33,797 nt of DNA. It comes from Alphaproteobacteria bacterium. GTDB taxonomy: Bacteria; Pseudomonadota; Alphaproteobacteria; Acetobacterales; Acetobacteraceae. The stretch is taken from positions 1 to 33,797 of the forward strand of contig JAPLOH010000093.1 in the NCBI GenBank assembly GCA_026400845.1, written 5' to 3'. Shown here one piece after another: positions 1 through 8,046 of the stretch. Each line of letters opens with the position of its first letter. Within the stretch, counting starts at the first letter, position 1. The position numbers and the translations under genes were made by a program. The notes under the pieces were generated by a model, which was not told the origin of the DNA, searched no databases, and saw only the letters and a program-made list of their open reading frames with translations.

Positions 1-2
1 GG

Positions 3-443
3 CGCAAAATCATCGTCGACACCTACGGCGGCGCGGCCCCGCATGGCGGCGGCGCGTTCTCGGGCAAGGACCCCACCAAGGTCGACCGCTCGGCCGCCTA
101 TGTCTGCCGCTACCTCGCCAAGAACGTGGTCGCCGCCGGCCTCGCCGAGCGCTGCACGCTTCAGATCAGCTACGCGATCGGCGTGTCCGATCCGCTGTCG
201 GTTTATGTCGAGCTGCACGGCAATCCGTTCGATGTCGAGGAAGCCAAGCTGGAGAAGACGCTGCGTGAACTGGTGAACTTGCGCCCGCGCGGCATCCGCG
301 AGCATCTCCACCTCAACCGGCCGATTTATGTGCCGACCTCCGCCTACGGGCATTTCGGCCGCGAGCCGGATGCCGACAAGGGCACCTTCACCTGGGAAAA
401 GACCGACCTGGTGGGCGCGCTGAAGTCGGCCTTCAATCGCTGA
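3..443 (+). CDS. metK: S-adenosylmethionine synthetase, C-terminal part (cut by window edge)
   Basis: Makes S-adenosylmethionine from methionine and ATP in the cytoplasm. Only the last 146 residues are present; the family is about 390-400 residues, so the start lies outside the window. The reading frame contains the family signature [19 protein letters not shown] (residues of the phosphate/K+ site and the active-site loop), then [14 protein letters not shown] and the usual C-terminal 'YGHFGRE...FTWEKTD' segment. The stop codon TGA at 441-443 overlaps the reading frame of the next gene, trmB, which suggests a shared transcript and translational coupling. This is a core housekeeping gene and marks the chromosomal backbone at the left edge. 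Identification is secure; only the N-terminal half is unseen. Confidence 0.97.
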   Translation, partial: RKIIVDTYGGAAPHGGGAFSGKDPTKVDRSAAYVCRYLAKNVVAAGLAERCTLQISYAIGVSDPLSVYVELHGNPFDVEEAKLEKTLRELVNLRPRGIREHLHLNRPIYVPTSAYGHFGREPDADKGTFTWEKTDLVGALKSAFNR

Positions 444-1132
444 CCCTGAAGCCGCCGCCTGACCGGCTCTATGGACGGCGCCACGGCCACAAGCTGCGGC
501 CCCGTCAGGAATTGCTGCTCGCCGAGACCTTGCCGCGCCTGCGCTTCGACATCGCGCAGGCTGGCGACCCGCTGGGCGCCTTCGCCCCGCGGCCGCGTGC
601 GCTCTGGTTCGAGGTCGGCTTCGGCGGCGGCGAGCATGCCGAGGCGCTTGCCCGTGCCAATCCCGATATCGGGCTGATCGCCTGCGAGGTGTTCGAGACC
701 GGTATCTGCTCGTTGCTGGCCAAGCTGGTGCCGGAGGGCGGCGAGGTGAGCGCCCCGGTGCCGGGCAATCTCCGCCTGTGGGACGACGACGCGCGGGACC
801 TGCTGCGCGCCTTGCCCGACGGTGCGATCGAGCGGCTTTTCCTGATGTTTCCCGACCCCTGGCCAAAAATCCGCCACGCCAAGCGCCGTTTCGTGCACCC
901 CGCCGTCCTGCCCGAACTCGCCCGCGTCATCGCCCCCGGTGGGATCTGGCGGATCGCCTCCGATGACCCGACCTACCAGGCCTGGGTCGCAGGGGTGTTG
1001 GCAGGGCAGGATTTCTTCACGGTGTCGCCACCGGATACCGCGCGGCCCGAGGGCTGGCCGGCGACCCGCTACGAGGCCAAGGCGCAGGTGGCAGGGCGGA
1101 CTCGGCTTTACTGGACTTGCGTACGCACCTGA
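440..1132 (+). CDS. trmB: tRNA (guanine-N7)-methyltransferase, non-canonical start
   Basis: Methylates guanine 46 of tRNA to m7G using SAM, the product of the gene before it. The SAM-binding loop reads [15 protein letters not shown] and the conserved [14 protein letters not shown] motif follows at about 850-895. The family's N-terminal block, [16 protein letters not shown], is encoded at about 461-508, upstream of the first TTG (512), so 512 cannot be the true start. No ATG, GTG or TTG lies in this frame between metK's end and that block. I place the start at CTG 440, which overlaps metK's stop as CTGA; CTG 446 is the alternative. The product would be about 230 residues, normal for the family. 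Function is secure; the start is inferred. Confidence 0.88.
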   Translation: MTLKPPPDRLYGRRHGHKLRPRQELLLAETLPRLRFDIAQAGDPLGAFAPRPRALWFEVGFGGGEHAEALARANPDIGLIACEVFETGICSLLAKLVPEGGEVSAPVPGNLRLWDDDARDLLRALPDGAIERLFLMFPDPWPKIRHAKRRFVHPAVLPELARVIAPGGIWRIASDDPTYQAWVAGVLAGQDFFTVSPPDTARPEGWPATRYEAKAQVAGRTRLYWTCVRT

Positions 1133-1250
1133 TGTTGTCAACGAAATGGGTTTATTGTCGTGATACAAAGGGCGAAAATGGTTCTAGTTTGACCGGAATG
1201 GCATTCTTGTCCCTGTGCTCCCGGACGGTTCCGACCAACGTGTTTCGATA

Positions 1251-2456
1251 TCACGCCCAGATCGTGCGGCGCCAGCGATGCGCGATGGCGATTGAAACTG
1301 TGATGCCGAGCAGACAATAGAGCAGTCCGGTGACCGGGAGCCCGACAAGGCCGGTCAGCCAGCCCGCCAGCGTCAATCCGAGGGGGAGGCCGTAGATCGC
1401 CAGCATGCGCAGGCCGATGATGCGGCCGCGGAAATTGTCGGAGGCGGTGCGCAGGATCAGCAGCGACATCGGGATCATGCAGAAGTTCTGCACGAAACCG
1501 GCCGCCGCGAGGCAGGCGATGCCGAGAGCGAGCGACTGGCCGGCGACGAAGCCGATCAACAACAGATGCCAGACCACCGAGGCGGCGAGCATCACCACGG
1601 CGGGCGAGCGTCCGCTGCCGGTCATGCTGAGGGCGATGGAGCCGGCGAGGCCGCCGAGCGCGAAGGTCGCCGAGAGGGTGCCGAAGCCGGACTGGTCGAG
1701 CAGGTAGACGTCGCGCGCGATATAGGCGAGCAGGCCGCCGGAAAGCGGGTAGGCGGTGAAATTCACCGCGAAGGCAAGGATCAGTGCGACCAGGATCAGC
1801 GGCGTCGTCCAGGCATAGGCGAAGCCGGCCCGCAGGTCACCGAAGGGGGAGGCAAGCAGGGCGGAAGCGGAACGCGGGGTGGTGTGCGGGATGCGGAAAT
1901 TGCAGGCACAGCCGAGGGCGTAGAGCAGGGTGACGGCAACATAGGCCGGCGCGATGCCGAGGGCGGCGAAAATCGCGGCGCCGGCCAGCGCGCCGGCGGT
2001 GCGGGCGAGATCGGAGGTCATCCGCGAAATCGACAGCGCGGTCGCGAGGTCCTCGGGCGGGATGAGGTCGTTGACCAGCAGGTTGCGCATCGCGATGTCC
2101 GACGAGCGGAAAATGCCCATGCAGGTGCCGATGACGAAGACCACGGGGGCGGTGAGCAGATCGGTGATCGCGAGCAGGGTCAGTAGCCCGGCGAAGCAGG
2201 TATAGGCACCGCGCATCGCAATCAGCAGTTTGCGCGTGCCGAGCCGTTCGGCGGCGAGGCCGAAGAAGGGGGAGCATAGCGTTCCCGCCGATTGAAGGGC
2301 GCCGAACGCCGCAAGCAGGAGGACAGAGCCGGTCTGCACCAGGATGAACCAGCCGAGGATGATGGTCTCCATCTCGAAGGCGCAGGAGGTCATCAGGTCG
2401 GCCGCGAATTGCAGGCGGAACGCGGGGCGGCGGAAGGGGGGCGGCGGGAAGATCAT
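1251..2456 (-). CDS. MFS transporter (EntS/MFS_3-like)
   Basis: A 401-residue integral inner-membrane permease. Hydrophobic segments run through the whole protein, enough for 10-12 helices, with the loop after helix 2 reading GLAAERLGTRKLL, like the conserved MFS motif between helices 2 and 3, and a second related loop in the middle. The overall pattern resembles the MFS_3/enterobactin-exporter group, which usually exports small molecules, but the substrate cannot be told from sequence. It lies downstream of the amidase on the same strand, 106 bases away, across a GC hairpin and a minisatellite, so joint transcription is uncertain. It converges on trmB with a 118-base gap that is less GC-rich than the surroundings. 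It is the only transporter seen in the window. Confidence 0.8.
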   Translation of the reverse strand: MIFPPPPFRRPAFRLQFAADLMTSCAFEMETIILGWFILVQTGSVLLLAAFGALQSAGTLCSPFFGLAAERLGTRKLLIAMRGAYTCFAGLLTLLAITDLLTAPVVFVIGTCMGIFRSSDIAMRNLLVNDLIPPEDLATALSISRMTSDLARTAGALAGAAIFAALGIAPAYVAVTLLYALGCACNFRIPHTTPRSASALLASPFGDLRAGFAYAWTTPLILVALILAFAVNFTAYPLSGGLLAYIARDVYLLDQSGFGTLSATFALGGLAGSIALSMTGSGRSPAVVMLAASVVWHLLLIGFVAGQSLALGIACLAAAGFVQNFCMIPMSLLILRTASDNFRGRIIGLRMLAIYGLPLGLTLAGWLTGLVGLPVTGLLYCLLGITVSIAIAHRWRRTIWA

Positions 2457-2503
2457 GATGGGAGGGCGTTTCCGGGCGGCTTGCTGCCGCTTCGTGATTG
2501 TGG

Positions 2504-2526
2504 CCCCTCCCGCGGCGCGGGAGGGG
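2504..2526. terminator. GC-rich hairpin between amidase and MFS gene
   Basis: A perfect 10-bp stem, CCCCTCCCGC with GCGGGAGGGG, closes a 3-base loop. It sits between the amidase stop (2563) and the MFS start (2456) on the same strand. No T-tract follows on either strand, so it is not a classic intrinsic terminator. It could instead be an attenuator or a transcript-stabilising stem. Confidence 0.4.
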
Positions 2527-2534
2527 TGCCTTGG

Positions 2535-2576
2535 TCAGGCGGGATCGATCAGGTGGGATCGATCAGGCGGGATCGA
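2535..2576. repeat. 14-bp tandem repeat, three copies
   Basis: Three head-to-tail copies of TCAGGCGGGATCGA at 2535-2548, 2549-2562 and 2563-2576; the middle copy differs by one base (C to T). The right-hand copy contains the amidase's last codons and its stop, so the repeat is a multiplication of the gene's own 3' end. The unit length is not a multiple of three, but the stop in the first-read copy makes the extra copies non-coding. Confidence 0.93.
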
Positions 2577-3975
2577 CGGGCGGGTTCGCCCCCTCCGCCG
2601 CCTCGATCACCTCTCCGGCGGCAAGGCAGAGATCCTCGCGGAAGCGCGCGGCGACCAGCTGCACGCCGCCCCGCATCTTGCCGATATGGCCGACCGGCAC
2701 TTGCAGGCTGGGCAGGCCGAGGAGGGGAATGGCGATCTGCTGCGGATTGGCCGCCCACAGCTTGTCATTGCCGTCATCGCTCGCGGCATCGAAGCCGGCC
2801 GGGAACGGCAGCGCGCAGGAGGAGGGCATCAGCACGATCGGGTAGGTCGCGAGGAAGGTAAGCCAACGGCGGATCAGCCAGTCCCGGTCGGCCAGCGCCT
2901 TGATATAGCCGGCGAGATCGAGCGCCGGCGCCACGCCGCGCCAGCCCTCCAGCGAGCGGATGGTGTCGGCATCGCCGTATGTCCGCACGCTGGGGTCAAG
3001 CGCCACCAGCACGTCAGTCCCGGCGATGCGGTTCCACAGCTCCGCCGCCTCGGCGAAATCGGGCGGGTTGACCTCCTCGACCGCGTAGCCGGCGAGCTGC
3101 AAATGCTTGGCCGCGGTGCGCGTGGCGGCGACCAGCGCCGGGTCGGTCTGATAGCCCGGAATTTCCGCCATCAACGCCACCCGGCGCGGCGCCGGCGGCC
3201 CTTCCAGCGGCACATCGGCCCAGCGCGGATCGGTGCGATCGGCGCCGGACAGCACGGCGAACGCGGTGCGGGCATCGCGCACCGAGCGGGTCAACGGCCC
3301 CTGCACCGCCATCAACTGCCCACCCATCGCCCGCCCGCCGGGGGCGGTGGCGTTGTAGGAGGGGATACGCCCCGGCGTCGGCCGCAACCCAACCACCCCG
3401 TTGCAGTAGGCCGGATAGCGGACGGAGCCGGCGATATCATTCCCATGATGGATCGGCCCCATCCCCGCCGCGGTGGCGGAGCCGGCGCCGCCCGAGGAGC
3501 CGCCGGCGGTCAGCATTGCGTCGCGCGGGTTGACGGTGGTGCCGTGCAGGCTGTTCTCGGTGAACAGCCGCATGGAGAAGCCCGGCGTATTGGTCCGCCC
3601 GACGATGATCGCCCCGGCCTCGCGGAAATTGCGCACCAGCGGCGAATCCTCCGATGCGATGAGGTCCTTGAAGGCGACGATGCCGTTATCGGTCGGGCAG
3701 CCCTTCTGGTCGGTGTTGACCTTGGTGGTCACCGGCACGCCATGCAGCGGCCCCAGCGCCTCGCCGCGCGCCTGCCTGGCGTCGGCCGCATCGGCGGCGG
3801 TGAACGCCTCCTCGCGCAGATCGCGCACGATGGCGTTGAGCCGCGGATTCACCGCATCGATCCGCCCGACCACGCTGGAAGTCGCCTCCCGCGCCGAGAC
3901 CTGGCCGACACGGATCAACCGCGCGAGGTCGGTGGCGTCGAGTTGCCAAAGTTCGCTCGATGTTTGGGGGGACAT
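2563..3975 (-). CDS. Amidase-signature family hydrolase
   Basis: A 470-residue soluble enzyme that hydrolyses a C-N amide bond. It shows the Ser-cisSer-Lys triad of the amidase-signature family: Lys85 in VPVTTKVN, the cis-serine in GGSSGG (160-161), and the nucleophile Ser184 in GNDIAGSVRYPA. The length is typical for the family. The family includes GatA, but nothing for a GatCAB complex is nearby and the C-terminal half is not GatA-like, so a catabolic amidase is more likely. The start at 3975 is divergent from the molybdoenzyme at 4057, leaving 81 bases for shared control. The 3' end is multiplied as a 14-bp minisatellite. The natural substrate is not evident. Confidence 0.9.
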   Translation of the reverse strand: MSPQTSSELWQLDATDLARLIRVGQVSAREATSSVVGRIDAVNPRLNAIVRDLREEAFTAADAADARQARGEALGPLHGVPVTTKVNTDQKGCPTDNGIVAFKDLIASEDSPLVRNFREAGAIIVGRTNTPGFSMRLFTENSLHGTTVNPRDAMLTAGGSSGGAGSATAAGMGPIHHGNDIAGSVRYPAYCNGVVGLRPTPGRIPSYNATAPGGRAMGGQLMAVQGPLTRSVRDARTAFAVLSGADRTDPRWADVPLEGPPAPRRVALMAEIPGYQTDPALVAATRTAAKHLQLAGYAVEEVNPPDFAEAAELWNRIAGTDVLVALDPSVRTYGDADTIRSLEGWRGVAPALDLAGYIKALADRDWLIRRWLTFLATYPIVLMPSSCALPFPAGFDAASDDGNDKLWAANPQQIAIPLLGLPSLQVPVGHIGKMRGGVQLVAARFREDLCLAAGEVIEAAEGANPPVDPA

Positions 3976-4056
3976 GGCCGCGTGATCCTTTGCGCCGGGG
4001 ACGGAGGGGTGGCATCGTGGCGCCTGGAACAGAGCTTGTCACCGGGGGGACGGATC

Positions 4057-6335
4057 ATGACCGTGCTGACGTCGTCGCATTGGGGTGTCTACGAGGTCGA
4101 GATGGCAGCCGGCGAGGCGGTGGCGCTGCACCCCTTCAAGGGTGACCCCGACCCCTCGCCCATCGGCCTGCACATGCTCGCCCCCGAGCTGGACCGCGTG
4201 CGCGTCCGCCGCCCCGCCGTCCGCAAGGGCTGGCTGGAGGGCCGCGCCCGCACTGGCCGCGGCCATGAGCCCTTCGTGGAAATCTCGTGGGATGAGGCGC
4301 TCGACCTGGTGTCCGGCGAGCTCGCCCGGGTGAAGGCGGCGCACGGCAACCAGGCCATCTTCGGCGGCTCCTACGGCTGGGCCAGCGCCGGGCGCTTCCA
4401 CCACGCGCAAAGCCAGATCCACCGCTTCCTCAACTGCATCGGCGGCTATGTCCGCCACCAGGACAGCTACAGCCTCGGCGCCGCCCGCGTGCTGATGCCC
4501 CACATCATGGCGCCGATGGACGAGCTGATGTCCTCGCTGACCACGTGGGACGTGCTGGAGCGCGAAACCAAGCTGTTCGTCAGCCTCGGCGGCGTGCCGG
4601 CGAAAAACGCGCAGGTCGGCGCCGGCGGGCCATCGGAACACCGGGTGCCGGCCGCCTTGCGCCGCATGGCCGCGGCCGGCTGCCGCTTCGTCAACATCTC
4701 CCCCACCCGCGACGATCTCGATACCGGCGCCGAGTTCGAGTGGATCGCCATCCGCCCCAACACCGACACCGCGCTGCTGCTCGGCATGATGCATGTGCTG
4801 CACAGCGAGGGCCTGCACGACCAGGGATTCCTCGACCGCTGCACCACCGGCTTTGCGACATTCCTGCCCTACCTCACCGGCGCCGAAGACGGGGTGGCCA
4901 AGACGCCCGCCTGGGCCGAGGCGATCTGCGGCGTACCGGCCGCGCGCATCGCCTCGCTGGCCCGCGAAATGGCCGGCACGCGCTCCATGCTGTCGATCGC
5001 CTGGTCGCTCCAGCGCGCCCATCACGGCGAGCAGTCCTTCTGGTCGGCGGTGACGCTCGCCTCGATGATCGGCCAGATCGGCCTGCCCGGCGGCGGCATC
5101 GGCGTCGCCTACGGCCCGACCAATGGCGGCGGCAGCCCGCATGCCCGCTTCGCCGGTCCCACCTTGCCGCAGGGGCAGAACCAGGTGGCGGACTTCATCC
5201 CGGTCGCCCGCATTTCCGACATGCTGCTGAACCCAGGCACGCCTTTCGTCTACAATGGCGCAACGAAAACCTATCCCGACATCAAGCTGGTCTACTGGGC
5301 CGGCGGCAATCCGTTCCACCACCACCAGGACCTCAACCGCCTGCTGCGCGCCTGGGAAAAGCCCGAGACCATCGTGGTGCAGGAGCAGTTCTGGACCGCC
5401 ACCGCCAAGCACGCCGACATCGTGCTCCCCGCCACCACCACGCTCGAGCGCGACGACATCGGTTGCGCCACCCGCGAGAAATTCATGGTGGCGATGAAGC
5501 AGGTGAAACGCCCGGCCGGCGAAGCGCGCGACGATTTCGCGATCTTCCGCGGCCTCGCCGAACGCATGGGCGCCGAGGAGGCGTTCACCGAGGGGCGCGA
5601 CGCCATGGGCTGCGCGTGCTCTACGAGCAGAGCCGCATTGCCGCGCGGCGCGCCGGCGTCACCCTGCCGGAATTCGACAGTTTCTGGCAGCAGGGCGTGG
5701 TGGAGATCGAGGGCAACCCGCCCGCCGCGGTGATGTACGAGGCTTTTCGGGCAGACCCCGCCAAGCACCCGCTGAAGACCCCCTCCGGAAAAATCGAGAT
5801 CTTCTCCGAGAAAGTCGCCGGCTTCGGCCATGACGATTGCCCGGGCTACCCGGTCTGGCGCGAACCGGCGGAGTGGCTGGGCGCGGTCGGCAAATACCCC
5901 TTGCACATGCTCTCCGACCAGCCCGACCGCCGCCTGCACAGCCAGCTCGACCCGAGCCCCTGGAGCGCGGCGGGGAAAATCCAGGGCCGCCAGCCCGTCT
6001 CCATGCACCCCGATGACGCCGCCGCCCGCGGCCTCACCGATGGCAGCGTGGTGCGCGTCTTCAACGATCGCGGCGCCTGCCTCGCCGGCCTGCGCGTCAC
6101 CGCGGACGTCCGGCACGGCGTGGTGCGGCTCTCCACCGGCGCCTGGTTCGACCCCGACCCGGTGCCGGGACGGCCGGAGCGCCATGGCAACCCCAACGTG
6201 CTGACGCTGGATATCGGCGCCTCATCGCTGTCGCAGGGCTGCATCGCGCAAACCTGTCTGGTCGACATCGAGGCATGGCGGGAGCCGGCGCCGCTTGTGA
6301 CGGCGCACGACCTGCCGGAGTTCGTGGCGCGGTAG
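4057..6335 (+). pseudogene. BisC/DMSO-reductase-family molybdoenzyme, frameshifted
   Basis: Relative of biotin-sulfoxide, TMAO and DMSO reductases, which carry a bis-MGD molybdenum cofactor and no N-terminal Fe-S cluster; none of the usual N-terminal cysteines is present here. The likely molybdenum ligand is Ser139 in DSYSLGAA, matching the serine of DorA/TorA. The start ATG 4057 has a GGGGGGA ribosome-binding site. Reading is open from 4057 to about 5610, then continues in another frame to the stop at 6335; joined, the product is about 760 residues, normal for BisC. Near 5608-5613 the sequence reads ATGGGCTGCGCG where relatives suggest ATGGGCTGGCTGCGCG, a loss of one GGCT from a GGCTGGCT tandem. 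As read, the protein ends at 5733 without its C-terminal cofactor-binding domain. Either recent inactivation or an assembly error. Confidence 0.85.
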
Positions 6336-6336
6336 G

Positions 6337-6753
6337 CTACATCCAGCCGAGCTGCTTGAGCGCCCAAGGGGCGTTCCAGATCTTGGTCATGTGGCTGATC
6401 TTGTCGCCGCTGAACTGCATCACATACACGTAGTCGGTGCTGGCCGACTTGCCGGTCGGCGGCATCGGGCCACCCTCGCCGGTGTGCGTGCCGTTGAAGA
6501 CGGCATAGGCCGAGACATTGTTCCGATCGGCGTCGATCGCCCAGGACTTCAGGTCGTAGCCGGCATCGGGCAGGATGGTCATCAGCCCCTGCATCCAGTT
6601 GGCATAGTCGGCCAGCGTTTTCACGTCGGCCAGCGGCTCCGATTGGGCGGCGAAACTGGCGTCCGCCGTGCAGTAGGGCGCGCAGGCGTCCCAGCCCTTG
6701 CCCGCCTCGCAGGCCTCGAAGAACTTCATCGCGGTATCGCTCATTGCGGACAT
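6337..6753 (-). CDS. SnoaL/NTF2-like small protein
   Basis: 138 residues with the feel of the SnoaL-like/NTF2 fold: an N-terminal amphipathic helix (TAMKFFEACEAG), the segment YCTADASF, then strands rich in aromatic residues ending in WNAPWALKQLGWM. These cone-shaped proteins may be isomerases, cyclases or ligand-binding proteins, and the family alone does not tell which. The start at 6753 has an AGAGG site about 9 bases upstream. Its stop (6337-6339) lies one base beyond the stop of the converging molybdoenzyme, so the two genes are packed tail to tail. Fold assignment is moderately sure; function is unknown. Confidence 0.68.
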   Translation of the reverse strand: MSAMSDTAMKFFEACEAGKGWDACAPYCTADASFAAQSEPLADVKTLADYANWMQGLMTILPDAGYDLKSWAIDADRNNVSAYAVFNGTHTGEGGPMPPTGKSASTDYVYVMQFSGDKISHMTKIWNAPWALKQLGWM

Positions 6754-6841
6754 CTTTCGGCACCTCTGCTGTGGCCGTCGAACCTGGATTGGTTTCTTGG
6801 CCGGAATCAGGCTGCCATGCGGCCGGCGAAGACTGCAAGCG

Positions 6842-8035
6842 CTAAACGATTGCCGCTGCGTGAAGTGCTGCTATCTCCTCCGCCGTATACCCGCATTCCG
6901 CCAGCACCGCGTCGGTATGGGCACCCAGCCCCGGGCCGACACTGTCCAGCCGCCCGCCGCCATGGGCCATCTGGAAGCCGCTGCCCATGAAGCTCAGCGG
7001 GCCGAAGGCGGTGTCGACGGTTTGCAGCACGCCGCGCGCCTTGATTTGCGGGTGTTCGAGGATTTCCTCGATCCGCCAGATCGAGGCGCAGGGCGCGCCG
7101 GCGGCGTTCAACTCCGGCTCCCACGCCTTGGCGTCCTTGGCCGCAAGCGCGTGCTCGATGATGGCGCGCAGTTCCGGCTCGTGGTCCTTGCGGGCGAACC
7201 AGTCGATGAAGCGCGGATCCTCGAAGGTGTCGGCGCGGCCGAGTGCCGTCATCAGGCAGCGATATTGTTGCTCGCTGTTGACTGCCAGCAGCAGCCAGCT
7301 GTCATTGGCGCGGAACAAATTTGCGGTCGGGCGGCGGCTGACCGCCTGGTTGCCGGACTGGTACTGCTTGTGGCCCACCACCGTCCAATCCGCGACGGGG
7401 CCGGAGAGGAAGGCGAGTGCTGCCTCCAGCATCGAGACGTCGATGAACTGGCCCTTGCCGCTATGGCCGCGCTGGAACAGGGCGGCGGAGATGGCGAATG
7501 CCGCGGTCATCCCAGTCAGCACGTCGCACACCGCGAAGCCCGCCCGCATCGGGCCGGTCGCGGGGTCTCCGGTGATCGACATGATGCCGCTCATCGCCTG
7601 GATCTTGCCGTCATAGCCCGCTTCGTTGCGGTCGGGCCCGGTCTGGCCGAAGCCGGAAATGGCGCAGTAGATCAGTTTCGGGTTGATCGCCGCGAGATCG
7701 GCATGGCCGAGGCCGAGGCGGTTCATCACGCCCGGGCGGAAATTCTCCACCACCACATCGGCGTCACGTGCGAGGCGGCGGATGATTTCGCGCGCCTCGG
7801 GCTTCTGCAGATCAAGCGTCAGGCGGCGATTGTTGCCGTTGATCGCCATCCAGCCCGGCGCCATGCCGCGCTCCGCCCATTCGCGCGAGAGCGGGGTGCG
7901 ACGCGCATCCTCGCCCTCCCGCCGCTCGACCTTGACGATGCTGGCCCCGAGCAGGCCGAGCTGGAAGGTGCAGTACGGGCCGGCCAGCACCTGGGTGAAA
8001 TCGAGGATGCGGACGCCGTCGAACGGTCGGATCAT
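6842..8035 (-). CDS. Class III (CaiB/BaiF-type) CoA-transferase
   Basis: 397 residues, the usual length of the family III CoA-transferases, which move CoA between carboxylic acids through an aspartyl-CoA intermediate. The N-terminus FDGVRILDFTQVLAGPYCT and the VVVENFRPG block are diagnostic. The catalytic aspartate is probably Asp171 in AVCDVLTGM. It follows the Rieske oxygenase gene by 11 bases, and its ribosome-binding site (TGAAGGA) overlaps that gene's stop, so the two are co-transcribed and probably coupled. In carnitine metabolism the homologue CaiB activates carnitine; a CaiD-like hydratase lies in the divergent operon, which makes activation of a carnitine-like or other branched acid a reasonable guess. 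The real acid is unknown. Confidence 0.92.
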   Translation of the reverse strand: MIRPFDGVRILDFTQVLAGPYCTFQLGLLGASIVKVERREGEDARRTPLSREWAERGMAPGWMAINGNNRRLTLDLQKPEAREIIRRLARDADVVVENFRPGVMNRLGLGHADLAAINPKLIYCAISGFGQTGPDRNEAGYDGKIQAMSGIMSITGDPATGPMRAGFAVCDVLTGMTAAFAISAALFQRGHSGKGQFIDVSMLEAALAFLSGPVADWTVVGHKQYQSGNQAVSRRPTANLFRANDSWLLLAVNSEQQYRCLMTALGRADTFEDPRFIDWFARKDHEPELRAIIEHALAAKDAKAWEPELNAAGAPCASIWRIEEILEHPQIKARGVLQTVDTAFGPLSFMGSGFQMAHGGGRLDSVGPGLGAHTDAVLAECGYTAEEIAALHAAAIV

Positions 8036-8046
8036 CAGGGTTTCCT

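Noticed and set aside
2344-4056. Upstream extension of the molybdoenzyme reading frame over the amidase
   Set aside because: Antisense to the amidase triad region; the family N-terminus and a strong ribosome-binding site place the start at 4057.
5600-5620. Programmed -1 frameshift in the molybdoenzyme
   Set aside because: No slippery heptamer and no obvious stimulatory stem; a GGCT loss explains the frame change and restores a missing family residue block.
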